Positions 32,872-41,438 of a stretch of DNA of 64,000 nucleotides are shown here, piece after piece. Location: contig CBDHDU010000044.1 in assembly GCA_965261725.1 (NCBI GenBank), positions 186,001 through 250,000 of the forward strand, given 5' to 3'. Source of the stretch: CANDOC01 sp965261725. Lineage in GTDB: Bacteria; Pseudomonadota; Gammaproteobacteria; Pseudomonadales; Endozoicomonadaceae. Position 1 is the first letter of the stretch. Each line of letters starts with the position of its first letter. The translations under genes and the position numbers were made by a program. The notes under the pieces were generated by a model, which saw only the letters and a list, made by a program, of their open reading frames with translations, was not told the origin of the DNA and did not search any database.

Positions 32872-34278
32872 GGGTGTGAGCGGGAATTGATGTAGGAAAA
32901 ACGACTACCGTGAGCTACTTTCATCAAATCATAATAGACGTAAGCACGGCCTTTGCCCCGTATGACTGCTCAAATTCTATCATCTGAAAATCAAGAAACG
33001 CAGATACTCATCACTATTCAGCACGGCAACTCAATGCTCGATTTCGAGACCAGCCTTCAGGGTAGCCTCAATCAAGCTGGAACGCTTGGAGTAGAAAAAC
33101 AACTGGAACACATGGACACCGACGGTTCGCCCATAAAGGTAGGTGGTATTCATATGACCAGCAAGAATAAAAAAGAACCCAAGGTCTACGAAACGTCATG
33201 GGGAGCCGTCAAAGTTCCGCGTTACATTTACCAGAGCAGTCAGGGGGGAGAAACCTTTTGCCCTCTGGATCAGAATGCCCGGATTATTGTCAATTCGACT
33301 CCGGCTTTTGCTCGCATGGTGAGCTGGAAGTATGCCCAGATGGCAGCCCCTCAGGTAGAAGACGATCTGCGACAAAATCATGGTCGTAATAGCAGTCGTT
33401 CAACACTTCGTGATTTAGCCGATGTGGTGGCAAGTATTGCACAGGCCAAAGAAGAAAGGTGGGTATACGATATTCCAGAGTTACCAAAGCCCGTGACAAC
33501 AGTAGCCATAGGGCTTGATGGAGCAAATCTGTTGTACTACGAAGGCTATCGGATCGCTATGTGCGGCACTATCAGCCTCTATGATGATGAAGGCGAGCGT
33601 CTTCATACAATCTACTGTGCAGAGGCACCGGAATACGGCAAGCAAACCTTCATTAACCGTTTTACTGGAGAAATCCAGAAGGTTAAGGATAGATTCCCTG
33701 AGGCGGTTTATGTGGGGGTTGCTGACGGAGCGGCGGATAACTGGACATTTTTAGAATCCTTTACATCTATCCACGTGCTGGACTTTTATCACGTGTCTGA
33801 ATATGTTGCTGACGCTGCTGAGGCACTTTATCCGGGAAAGAAAGCCACACAGGAAAGGCATGCATGGTTCAAGCAGAAGCTACACGACCTGAAACACGAT
33901 GAAGGCGCAGCACAAAGCCTGCGGCGAGAGCTTGAACGGGCAACACCGGGCAACAACCGTACCGCCTCTATGGAAAAGTTGATGAAAGCGAGAACCTACT
34001 TTAAAAATCACTGGCACCAAATGATTTATCCTGAAGCCAGAAAGAGGAACTTACCCATTGGTTCAGGTGTTACGGAAGCGGCTTGCAAGAGTTTGGTAAA
34101 GCAACGTATGTGCCGCTCTGGCATGCGCTGGAAAGAGCAAGGTGCATCAATGTTGTTGACGTTGAGAGCATTAGTTTGTTCGTCCGGGCAATGGGATGCA
34201 TTCTGGTCAAAAATGAATCGCTATGGTTTTCCCGTCGCACACAACCTCTTCCCGGTACATTGATCAGGCAGCACACCC
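32872..34278 (+). mobile_element. ISKra4-type insertion sequence
   Basis: 1407 bp with short inverted ends (GGGTGTG...CACACCC) and an exact 8-bp target duplication GCCTGGAA (32864-32871 and 34279-34286). It interrupts the glutathionylspermidine synthase-like gene between EPAWK and AILSNK. Confidence 0.88.
32953..34263 (+). CDS. ISKra4-family transposase
   Basis: 436 residues. The features are VYETSWGAVKVPRYIYQS and CPLDQNARI in the N-terminal half, then the DDE-like part with AIGLDGANLLY, VYVGVADGAADNW, VLDFYHVSEYVADAA and the C-terminal LPIGSGVTEAACKSLVKQRM, which is a hallmark of ISKra4 transposases (Glu catalytic). Intact. Family assignment is from recollected motifs. Confidence 0.85.
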   Translation: MPRMTAQILSSENQETQILITIQHGNSMLDFETSLQGSLNQAGTLGVEKQLEHMDTDGSPIKVGGIHMTSKNKKEPKVYETSWGAVKVPRYIYQSSQGGETFCPLDQNARIIVNSTPAFARMVSWKYAQMAAPQVEDDLRQNHGRNSSRSTLRDLADVVASIAQAKEERWVYDIPELPKPVTTVAIGLDGANLLYYEGYRIAMCGTISLYDDEGERLHTIYCAEAPEYGKQTFINRFTGEIQKVKDRFPEAVYVGVADGAADNWTFLESFTSIHVLDFYHVSEYVADAAEALYPGKKATQERHAWFKQKLHDLKHDEGAAQSLRRELERATPGNNRTASMEKLMKARTYFKNHWHQMIYPEARKRNLPIGSGVTEAACKSLVKQRMCRSGMRWKEQGASMLLTLRALVCSSGQWDAFWSKMNRYGFPVAHNLFPVH

Positions 34279-34657
34279 GCCTGGAAGGCGATTTTATCAA
34301 ATAAAGCAATACTTCCCCTGCTATGGCGTGAGTTCCCCGGACACCCCAACCTGCTACCCAGCTATTTTGAAAACGACATAAACAATGATGATTTGGGTAA
34401 ACATGTAGTAAAAAAGCCTTTTTTTTCCAGAGAGGGCGCAAACATCAGCATCATCAAAGAGTGCATGCAAACCGAGCGTGTAAATGACCCTTATAATGAT
34501 GGGTGTTATGTTCTCCAAAAATTCCATCCGTTACCTCAGTTCGCCTGCCACTATACGGTGACAGGCTGCTGGATAATAGGTAATCAGGCTGCGGGTATTG
34601 GTATCCGAGAAGATCGTTCACTGATTACTCAAGATAGCTCTCGCTTTCTTCCACATA

Positions 34658-35500
34658 TCATTCTGGATTAATCCAGCACTGATTCGAGTCAAGAATGCGT
34701 TTTAATAAGGGGTTCTGCGTTCGGTTACTCGACCATGCCAACCCCACCTGACGAAAATCTTCAGGTCCATCAAACGAGCGGGTAACCAGTTCCGGCCATT
34801 CCACTGCCATGCCTTCAGGCAGGAAAGAAACGCCCACTTTTGCCAGTAGCAGCATGGCTACCTGGTTTTTGGTTGCTGCCGTGGCGACAACGTTGGTTTT
34901 AAAACCCTGTTGCCCCACAAGACCCAGAGTGCGCTGATGTGCTTCACAAGGCGGGCAGATAATAAAGGGCTCATTATCCAGATCTTCTGGGGTTACCACT
35001 TCCTTGGCTGCCAGCGGATGATCAGCATGCAGGCACAACACATATTTTTCACGCCAGACAGGGAGAAACAGTTCATCTTCATCCTTCATAATATCCAGCA
35101 GTAGTCGCACATCAGCTTCCTCACCCAGCATGGAAAGCTTTATATGCTCCTGCGGCAGCACTTTGCGGATATTCTCCAGTAGTTCTGCAACATAGCGGTG
35201 AGGCAGTTCCGGCATTACCGCGATGGTCAGCGTTCCCACTTGCTGGCTCTGCTTGAAGAGCTTTGGAATGCTATCCAGCTCGCCCACCATCCTGTTCGCC
35301 ATCGGGTAGAGCTGGTCTGCTTCCGGCGTCGGGATGACTCCCCGCTTGCTGCGGTTAAATAACAAGCAATCCAGCTCATCTTCAAGCTGTCGTATAGCGT
35401 TAGAAAGTGCAGGTTGAGAAACAAAACAACGTTCAGCTGCACGGGATATATTTTGTTCTTCGTATACCGCAACAAACTGCTTTAACAGCCTGATATCCAA
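34658..35500 (-). CDS. LysR-family transcriptional regulator
   Basis: 280 residues. The N-terminal winged HTH (MDIRLLKQFVAVYEEQNISRAAERCFVSQPALSNAIRQLEDEL) is followed by a substrate-binding domain. An unusual ICPPCEAHQRT segment with two cysteines lies in the effector domain. The divergent gene is a short-chain dehydrogenase, the probable target. A perfect 17-bp palindrome with a T-N11-A core lies 15 bases before the start, so autoregulation is likely. Effector unknown. Confidence 0.93.
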   Translation of the reverse strand: MDIRLLKQFVAVYEEQNISRAAERCFVSQPALSNAIRQLEDELDCLLFNRSKRGVIPTPEADQLYPMANRMVGELDSIPKLFKQSQQVGTLTIAVMPELPHRYVAELLENIRKVLPQEHIKLSMLGEEADVRLLLDIMKDEDELFLPVWREKYVLCLHADHPLAAKEVVTPEDLDNEPFIICPPCEAHQRTLGLVGQQGFKTNVVATAATKNQVAMLLLAKVGVSFLPEGMAVEWPELVTRSFDGPEDFRQVGLAWSSNRTQNPLLKRILDSNQCWINPE

Positions 35501-35514
35501 TACCTGCTCCTGTT

Positions 35515-35531
35515 CATAACCTGAGGTTATG
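35515..35531. promoter_or_regulatory. Probable LysR operator
   Basis: Perfect palindrome CATAACCTGAGGTTATG in the gap between the divergent LysR and dehydrogenase genes. T35517 and A35529 are 11 bases apart, matching the T-N11-A LysR box. Confidence 0.75.
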
Positions 35532-35678
35532 GCTGATCAAACTAAAAGGTATTTCATTAACAACCGGCAGGGCTATACATTGTGCGCCATCAAAGCAGTG
35601 CTGAACCAAGAGCCACTGCATCCTTCGGTGCCCTTACCTGTCAATCAAAGGCGCGCCAGTTTACAGGAGAGAACAAGC

Positions 35679-36401
35679 ATGACCAAACCTCTGGTAGTTA
35701 TCACAGGCGCAAGTTCCGGTATTGGCGAAGCCATCGCAAAACAATTCAGTGAACAGGGTCACGCGCTGCTGTTGCTGGCTCGTCGTGTTGAACGTCTGGA
35801 AGCGCTGGATCTGCCAAATGCGATGTGCCGCAAGGTTGATGTTACCGATCGTCAGGCAGTTACTGCCGCAATTGAAGAGGCTGAAGGTGAATTTGGTCCT
35901 ACCGAATGTCTGGTAAACAATGCTGGCTTGATGCAGCTTGGCTTTGCTCATGAGCAGGATCCTGCTGAGTGGGACAACATGATAGACGTTAACATCAAGG
36001 GTGTAATGAACGGTATTCATGCAGTTGTTGGTCAGATGAAAGCTCGTAAAGGCGGCACTATCATCAACATCAGCTCTGTTGCCGGCATCAAGGGTTTCCC
36101 TAACCACATGGCTTACTGCGGCACCAAGTTTGCGGTACATGGTTTAACTGAAACACTGCGTGAAGAAGTAGCTAACGACAGTGTTCGTGTTATTACTATC
36201 GCACCGGGCGCCGTACAAACTGAACTGCTGAGTCATACGACTTCTGACGATATCAAAGAAGGTTACGAAGCCTGGAAAGACAGCATGGGTGGTGTTATTA
36301 CTGCTGATGATATTGCTGGCTGCGTTTCTTTTGCTTTCAACCAACCTCAGAACGTTTGCGTTCGTGAAATTGTTGTGACTGCGACCCGCCAGCAGGCTTA
36401 A
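35679..36401 (+). CDS. Short-chain dehydrogenase/reductase
   Basis: About 240 residues, classical SDR fold. The cofactor motif is TGASSGIG (residues 8-15), with LLLLARRVERLEAL after it; the Arg residues suggest NADP. NNAG (about 85-88) and the catalytic Ser of ISSVAGIKG with YCGTK follow. The start is set at 35679 because of AGGAG about 10 bases upstream; the frame is open to 35529, but that part overlaps the regulator's operator region. YdfG-like (hydroxy-acid dehydrogenase) is the nearest type I can name; the substrate is unknown. Confidence 0.9.
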   Translation: MTKPLVVITGASSGIGEAIAKQFSEQGHALLLLARRVERLEALDLPNAMCRKVDVTDRQAVTAAIEEAEGEFGPTECLVNNAGLMQLGFAHEQDPAEWDNMIDVNIKGVMNGIHAVVGQMKARKGGTIINISSVAGIKGFPNHMAYCGTKFAVHGLTETLREEVANDSVRVITIAPGAVQTELLSHTTSDDIKEGYEAWKDSMGGVITADDIAGCVSFAFNQPQNVCVREIVVTATRQQA

Positions 36402-36420
36402 AAGCCATTATTTCAACATA

Positions 36421-36444
36421 AAAGGACCGGAAACCGGTCCTTTT
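36421..36444. terminator. Bidirectional terminator between the SDR gene and sco1
   Basis: AAAGGACCGG-AAA-CCGGTCCTTTT: a 10-bp perfect stem with A-run and T-run on both sides, between two convergent genes. Confidence 0.92.
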
Positions 36445-36467
36445 ATGTTTTATTTACCTGAGCTTAT

Positions 36468-37115
36468 TTACTTAAAAGTCCGATCAAGAGACTTCATCAC
36501 ATTCAGTAACTTCGGTGCATCCAGCGGTGGACGAATGAAGCCGTGATAATACCCCTTCGGGTTCACAACAAAAATATTCGCACTGTGATCCACCAGATAG
36601 AATTCATCTGACTTCGCAGCAACGGGTGTGAAAGGTACATTGAGCTGGCGGGCAAAGTTATACAGGTACTTCATTTCGCCTGTCAGCCCGATAAAGTCAG
36701 GGTTAAAATAAGGCATATACTGCCCCATTTGTTCAACCGTGTCCCGCTGCGGGTCAACCGTAACCATGTAATAGCCGATTTTATCTGCTAACTCAGGGTC
36801 TTTTTCTGCCACCAGCTTGTTGAACTGATTCAGTTTAGTCAGGGAAACCGGGCAAATATCCGGGCAGAATGTATAGCCAAAATAGAGCAGGGACCACTTA
36901 CCTTTAAAGTCATCCTGGCTAAAATCCTCACCCGTGTGCGTTAGCAATTTACCGGCATCAAAAGACCGGGCTGCATCAAATACGACAGTACCTGCCTGAC
37001 GCAACTGCTCCTCACTCATAGGAGGTTTATAGATTGTTCTGTGTACAAACAACCCTATAACCAGGGCAATAATGCCTGTTAATGCTAGAACCGTGAGCTG
37101 AACCGACTTCCTCAT
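36468..37115 (-). CDS. SCO1/SenC copper chaperone for cytochrome c oxidase
   Basis: About 215 residues, membrane-anchored (VLALTGIIALVIGLFVH) thioredoxin-fold protein that delivers copper to the CuA site. The CxxxC motif is CPDIC in YFGYTFCPDICPVSL, and the copper His is in LVDHSANIFVV. The start is set at 37115 (MRKSVQLTV), with AAAGAGG upstream. It lies downstream of ctaA and ctaB at the end of the oxidase assembly genes. Confidence 0.95.
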   Translation of the reverse strand: MRKSVQLTVLALTGIIALVIGLFVHRTIYKPPMSEEQLRQAGTVVFDAARSFDAGKLLTHTGEDFSQDDFKGKWSLLYFGYTFCPDICPVSLTKLNQFNKLVAEKDPELADKIGYYMVTVDPQRDTVEQMGQYMPYFNPDFIGLTGEMKYLYNFARQLNVPFTPVAAKSDEFYLVDHSANIFVVNPKGYYHGFIRPPLDAPKLLNVMKSLDRTFK

Positions 37116-37197
37116 ACAAACCTCTTTTATTCTGAATAATTCTTTATTTCGTTCAGGTGGGACAGGACACAATATACGTGAACACTAAACGACAGCA

Positions 37198-38085
37198 TCA
37201 CAACATATAATGATCCACCAGCAACAACACAAATAACACCATTAAATAGGTAATGGAGTATTTGAACATCTTAATGGCTGAATCGGGTCGTGATTGTCGC
37301 AGCATTGCTACAGACCAGTAAAGGAAACGGACGCCCAGCAGCATGGCTCCAACCAGATAAACCATGCCACTCATCCCTGTCACAAAGGGCAGGGCACTGA
37401 CGGCCAGCAGAATCAGCGTATAAAGCAGACTGTGCAGCGCTGCATAATGTTCTCCGTGAGTGACCGGCAGCATGGGGATATCCGCCTTGGCATATTCCTC
37501 TTTACGATGAATAGCCAGCGCCCAGAAATGTGGCGGTGTCCAGGCAAAAATAATCAGTACCAGCAGCAAAGCATCCGGCTCAAGATGACCGGTAACAGCT
37601 GTCCATCCGAGCAGGGGAGGGGCCGCACCAGCTAATCCGCCAATGACAATGTTCTGTGGTGTTGCGCGCTTCAGCAGTCCTGTGTAGATCACGGCGTAAC
37701 CAACCAGAGAAGCCAGTGTCAGCCATGCTGTCAGCGGGTTAACCAGTGCCAGCAGAATCGCCATTCCCGATACACCCAGTATCAGAGAAAACAGCAGTGC
37801 ACTGCGGGAATCAACCCGCCCTGTCGCCACCGGGCGATTACGGGTTCTGGCCATAATCTGGTCAATCCGGCTGTCCAGAATATGGTTTATCACGGCAGCT
37901 GAACCGGCGCAGAGTGCAATGCCCAGATTACCGAATAGCAATGCGCTCACCGGTACCCAGCCTTCCGTCGCCAGACACATTCCTATCACCGCTGTCAGCA
38001 GCATTAATGCAACAACGCGAGGCTTGCATAATTCAAGATAATCGCGCCATCCAGCACGTAACGTCAGAGTATTATCCTGTGACAT
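37198..38085 (-). CDS. ctaB: Protoheme IX farnesyltransferase (heme O synthase)
   Basis: About 295 residues, integral membrane prenyltransferase that converts heme B to heme O. The catalytic Asp-rich motif NHILDSRIDQIMARTRNRPV and the second loop region (AWTPPHFWALAIHRKEEYAKADIPMLPV) are clear. The start is taken at 38085, with GGAGG eight bases upstream. Its ATG overlaps the ctaA stop (TAATG), so the two are translationally coupled. Confidence 0.97.
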   Translation of the reverse strand: MSQDNTLTLRAGWRDYLELCKPRVVALMLLTAVIGMCLATEGWVPVSALLFGNLGIALCAGSAAVINHILDSRIDQIMARTRNRPVATGRVDSRSALLFSLILGVSGMAILLALVNPLTAWLTLASLVGYAVIYTGLLKRATPQNIVIGGLAGAAPPLLGWTAVTGHLEPDALLLVLIIFAWTPPHFWALAIHRKEEYAKADIPMLPVTHGEHYAALHSLLYTLILLAVSALPFVTGMSGMVYLVGAMLLGVRFLYWSVAMLRQSRPDSAIKMFKYSITYLMVLFVLLLVDHYML

Positions 38086-39128
38086 TATTCCGTCCTCCAT
38101 GCGAGACGATAATTCAGAGCAACAACGCTCAACAGCAACAGCGCACCACCAAAGTTATGTGCCACCGCCACCTGTAACGGCAAATAAAAGAAAACGTTCG
38201 CTAAACCCAACCCAAGCTGCAGAATCAATATCCCCAGCACTGCCAGAGCAACGCCCCGAACCTGATGATTTCCAACGGCAGCATTGGCAGCGTATTTAAG
38301 CGCCGCAAAGATCAGCATTAATAAAAACAATGCAGTGAAGATAGCACCCAGCCGGTGTGCCATATGAATCGCTACTCTGGCGTCTCCATCAAGCTGTCCA
38401 CCCAGATAGTTAGGACCAATTGCCTGAGTGATATCAAAGCCTTCAGCAAAGTCCATTTCAGGCCAAACCTTTCCCTGACACAGAGGCAAATCAGGGCAGG
38501 CCAATGCAGCGTAATTTGAGCTTATCCAGCCCCCGAGTGTTATCTGGGCAACCACAACAACAATGGCTAATCCGGCAAGTAACCGGAGCTTGCCCAGCGC
38601 CGCACTGGGGCGTAAGCGCTCCCATGATTTACCGGATAACCTGAGAGTTAACAGGAACAGTAGGGTTAGCGTCGCAAAGCCTCCCAGCAGATGCGCTGTA
38701 ACCACCTGAGGCCAGAGTTTAAGGGTCACCGTCCACATGCCGAAGGCGGCCTGCAACAGAATCAGGGCAAAAATAAATACCGGATGCCAGAGTGGCTGCC
38801 CCGGTTCTCTTCGGTGACGAAAGGCATTGATAACCAATCCAAGAACCAGTAATACAAGGCTCCCTGCAACATAACGATGCACCATCTCAGGCCAGCCCTT
38901 TTCAACTTCTACCGGTGCATCCGGATACAGACTTTCTGCCTGGCGAATTTCCTCAGGTGTATCCGGCACAGTAAGAAAGCCATAGCAACCCGGCCAGTCA
39001 GGGCACCCCAGCCCTGCATGTACCAGTCGGGTATAGGCTCCCAGTACAACCACCACTACAGCCAGCAATGTCGCCAGCAAACAGAGCCAATAGCCTGGTT
39101 TTCGTTTTAGTTCTTCACTGGCATTCAT
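38085..39128 (-). CDS. ctaA: Heme A synthase (COX15/CtaA)
   Basis: 347 residues, eight-helix membrane protein that oxidises heme O to heme A. Heme-ligand histidines sit in the helix segments MVHRYVAGSLVLL, AHLLGGFATLTLL, HMAHRLGAIFTALFLL and VAHNFGGALLLLS. The loop ALACPDLPLCQGKVWPEMDF carries the conserved cysteine pair. One-base overlap with ctaB. Confidence 0.97.
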   Translation of the reverse strand: MNASEELKRKPGYWLCLLATLLAVVVVVLGAYTRLVHAGLGCPDWPGCYGFLTVPDTPEEIRQAESLYPDAPVEVEKGWPEMVHRYVAGSLVLLVLGLVINAFRHRREPGQPLWHPVFIFALILLQAAFGMWTVTLKLWPQVVTAHLLGGFATLTLLFLLTLRLSGKSWERLRPSAALGKLRLLAGLAIVVVVAQITLGGWISSNYAALACPDLPLCQGKVWPEMDFAEGFDITQAIGPNYLGGQLDGDARVAIHMAHRLGAIFTALFLLMLIFAALKYAANAAVGNHQVRGVALAVLGILILQLGLGLANVFFYLPLQVAVAHNFGGALLLLSVVALNYRLAWRTE

Positions 39129-39156
39129 GTGCCGACAACCTCATTGTTCACCCACT

Positions 39157-39726
39157 TTATTCTTCTGGTTTGGTATTACGTGTTTCCGGCAGATCTGTTC
39201 TGTCCGCTTTATTTTTAATAACACCGCTTTTTCTGAGCTCTTCTGCCCGCTCACGCAGCATGGTTCGTAACTCATCCCGATGCGCCTGTGCAGCTTCCGT
39301 CCCTATTTGCCGCATTTTGGTTGCAAGCTGTGGTTGCAACTGCAAGAATTTTTTACCGGTTGGGCTGCGGTAAAAATGCAACATGTCGTTTAATTCCTGC
39401 TCACTAAAACTATCTTTATATAAAGCAGCAATTTTGAGTCGCAACGCTTCCCAGCCTGTTACATCAATAGCCCACCGACGTATAACATCCTCAAAATATT
39501 CAAAATACTGAATCTGGATTTGCTGTTTCAGAACCAAAGCATCAACTTCACGCCGGTAAACAGCGGGCAGATTCATAATTTCAAATAACTCAATGACCTT
39601 CTGCTCATGAGTACCCGAAACAGTGCTTTTCCCAGTATTTTCCGGCACTTCAACTGCTGTTAACGGCGATGCAAAAGCCAAAAATCCCACAACATAACAT
39701 GCACGAAAAACATCCAGATAAAACAC
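39157..39726 (-). CDS. DUF2059 secreted protein
   Basis: 189 residues with a signal peptide (RACYVVGFLAFASPLTA). The C-terminal segment with YKDSFSEQELNDMLHFYRSPTGKKFLQLQP is the typical DUF2059 signature. Function unknown; its position inside the oxidase assembly cluster, 4 bases after the preceding gene, may only reflect co-transcription. Confidence 0.85.
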   Translation of the reverse strand: MFYLDVFRACYVVGFLAFASPLTAVEVPENTGKSTVSGTHEQKVIELFEIMNLPAVYRREVDALVLKQQIQIQYFEYFEDVIRRWAIDVTGWEALRLKIAALYKDSFSEQELNDMLHFYRSPTGKKFLQLQPQLATKMRQIGTEAAQAHRDELRTMLRERAEELRKSGVIKNKADRTDLPETRNTKPEE

Positions 39727-39730
39727 GAGA

Positions 39731-40327
39731 TCACCCTATCTGCGATAACTTCAGTAATTTCTGCATATCGCGCAAAATATCGTTGCCTGTATTCTCAACG
39801 GTGTAATGCATCATGATATTTCCCAGTGGATCGACAATATAAAGATGGCTGCCTTTTTGCTCCTTAGCCTTCTGGAGCAGATAATTACGCGTTTGAATAA
39901 GATCAGTGTTTAACCATTCCATTGCCGGATGCTCCTTAACTACCTCAGGGTTCTGATCTGCCCCTTCAGCCTGAACAAACAGCCGCACAACCCGATCAGA
40001 CTCCCGCCCAAGCGCAACATGGACCTGCCTGCTCAGATAGAGCATTTGTTCGCAATCTTCCGTACAGTTTTCATCTGGCACAATCATCAACGCCCAGCGA
40101 CCATCCAGTTCTTCCGTACCAAATGCCATGCCGGTATTTGTCAGCGATAACGTTGTAAAATCCAGTGGCGGTAAAATCAGTTTGCCGTTATTAGTACGAC
40201 CTTCTGGCACGTAACCTGAAAAATACATCCAGGTTGAAATGCCCATCCCCATCGCAGGTAACAGCATAATGCCGACTAATACCAACCAGAATTTGCGCTT
40301 TCTGACAGAGGAAGTTACTTCAGTCAT
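39731..40327 (-). CDS. Membrane-anchored protein of the cytochrome oxidase assembly cluster
   Basis: 198 residues. One membrane helix near the N-terminus (FWLVLVGIMLLPAMGMGISTWMYF) is followed by a thioredoxin/SCO-like domain. The domain has RWALMIVPDENCTEDCEQMLYLSRQV with a CxxxC pair and ends in LYIVDPLGNIMMHY. A SCO-like redox or copper role is plausible but not established. It is 2-3 bases from surf1 and from the DUF2059 gene and is clearly in one operon. Confidence 0.8.
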   Translation of the reverse strand: MTEVTSSVRKRKFWLVLVGIMLLPAMGMGISTWMYFSGYVPEGRTNNGKLILPPLDFTTLSLTNTGMAFGTEELDGRWALMIVPDENCTEDCEQMLYLSRQVHVALGRESDRVVRLFVQAEGADQNPEVVKEHPAMEWLNTDLIQTRNYLLQKAKEQKGSHLYIVDPLGNIMMHYTVENTGNDILRDMQKLLKLSQIG

Positions 40328-40329
40328 TG

Positions 40330-41049
40330 TTATTGTTGCTCCCTTACTTGCTTCTCTTTATTTGCCGTCAACCGGTAAGTAACCAGCACTAACAGGCAGG
40401 CAGCCATAAGAAACCACTGCACGGCATAACCCATATGCTTTGCAGGTGACATCACTACGGGTTTGAATGTATAGGTCAGACTTCCGCTCTGTTCACGATC
40501 CAGTACCAGAAAATATTCTGACACAGGCTGTTCCAACAAGTTTTCAATACGGGGAAAATCCAGCGACTGTATTCGCTTTGGCCAAAGGTCATCCCAGGGG
40601 TCACTACCCAGCACAAATGCTTTACCCAGGGGGGAATAAAGCATCCCCTCAAGTGTTACTTGCCCAAAGTGACTGGGAATAGCAGGCAAAACAGAACGAT
40701 CAGCACCGCGAGCCAACCAGCCCCGATTTACCAAAATGAAACGGCCTTCCAGCATTCGGAAAGGCGTAAACACCTCATAACCGGACTGCCCCTGAAACAC
40801 TCGGTTATCCAACAGAAAACTATGGGCATTCTCATAAAAACCGGAAACCGTAATACGCCGATAACGCGGCTCATCTGTGCGCATCACCTGATTCAAAGGG
40901 GCAGGGGGTTCATCAAGATACTGCTCAAACTGTTGCTGTAGCGCTTTTTTCTCTTCATAACGGGAGAGCTGCCAGAACCCCAGACTAATCAACAGGGGGA
41001 ACAGCAACACAAAAAAAACCAGCAATTTGTGCTTAAAACTCCACGCCAT
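40330..41049 (-). CDS. SURF1 family cytochrome oxidase assembly protein
   Basis: 239 residues with membrane helices at both ends (LLVFFVLLFPLLISLGFWQL and YAVQWFLMAACLLVLVTY) and a periplasmic middle. Family motifs are YRRITVSGFYENAHSFLLDNR, GYEVFTPFRM, FILVNRGWLARG and HMGYAVQWF. SURF1 helps insert heme A into subunit I. Confidence 0.95.
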   Translation of the reverse strand: MAWSFKHKLLVFFVLLFPLLISLGFWQLSRYEEKKALQQQFEQYLDEPPAPLNQVMRTDEPRYRRITVSGFYENAHSFLLDNRVFQGQSGYEVFTPFRMLEGRFILVNRGWLARGADRSVLPAIPSHFGQVTLEGMLYSPLGKAFVLGSDPWDDLWPKRIQSLDFPRIENLLEQPVSEYFLVLDREQSGSLTYTFKPVVMSPAKHMGYAVQWFLMAACLLVLVTYRLTANKEKQVREQQ

Positions 41050-41199
41050 ACCGCTACCGCTTGAAATCCTTTAACCGAAAACGCTGTTCATCACAGTTTC
41101 TTCCGGTTCTGCAACATTCTTAATGGCGGCTTGTTTCCCGGCTGTATATGATTAGTGCTGCTGAACAGCCACACATATTAATCAGTCAGGGAAATAGCC

Positions 41200-41415
41200 A
41201 TGTGGTTAAAGACTGTTATTGTTATTCTTCTTCTCGCCATCATTGCCAGTCTGGCATCCGGCTTCTACTTCCTTTTACACGACGAAAGCCAATCAAAACG
41301 GTTACTGACTTCCCTGAAAACACGCATAACGCTTTCAGTACTGCTTATGCTGTTAATCACAGTCGCATGGCTACACGGTGACCTCACCAGTCATGCACCC
41401 TGGTTGCAGCAGTAA
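41200..41415 (+). CDS. Small twin-transmembrane protein (DUF2909)
   Basis: 71 residues with two hydrophobic helices (VIVILLLAIIASLASGFYFLL and LSVLLMLLITVAWLHG) joined by DESQSKRLLTSLKTRI. It matches the DUF2909 family, found next to subunit III in Pseudomonas-type oxidase loci. It is the only gene on the + strand inside this cluster. Function unknown. Confidence 0.85.
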   Translation: MWLKTVIVILLLAIIASLASGFYFLLHDESQSKRLLTSLKTRITLSVLLMLLITVAWLHGDLTSHAPWLQQ

Positions 41416-41438
41416 GCAACCAGAGCTTTCATTGCTTT

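Larger units (their letters stand above)
32510..34671 (+). pseudogene. Glutathionylspermidine synthase-like gene, 5'-deleted and split by an ISKra4-type element
   Basis: 32510-32871 encodes SGSDQFNSIQEKLIALLEEF, YFRDCAMQAGLNTRFTYIED and IPALFKLYPWEFMFEEAFG, then EPAWK. 34287-34671 continues as AILSNKAILPLLWREFPGHP, LGKHVVKKPFFSREGANISI and AAGIGIREDRSLITQDSSRF. Together they form the C-terminal ATP-grasp part of the GspS/YgiC/YjfC family. The two parts join in frame once the element and one 8-bp target repeat are removed. The 5' part is missing beyond the ISL3 element, so the gene cannot work. Its end overlaps the LysR gene end. Confidence 0.85.

Noticed and set aside
32483..32890. Apparent 135-residue complete gene
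   Set aside because: Its start lies in the ISL3 inverted repeat and its end in the ISKra4-type element; the middle is a fragment of the glutathionylspermidine synthase-like gene.
35529..35678. N-terminal extension of the short-chain dehydrogenase
   Set aside because: No ribosome-binding site, it overlaps the palindromic operator, and the dehydrogenase fold starts at MTKPLVVITGASSGIG.
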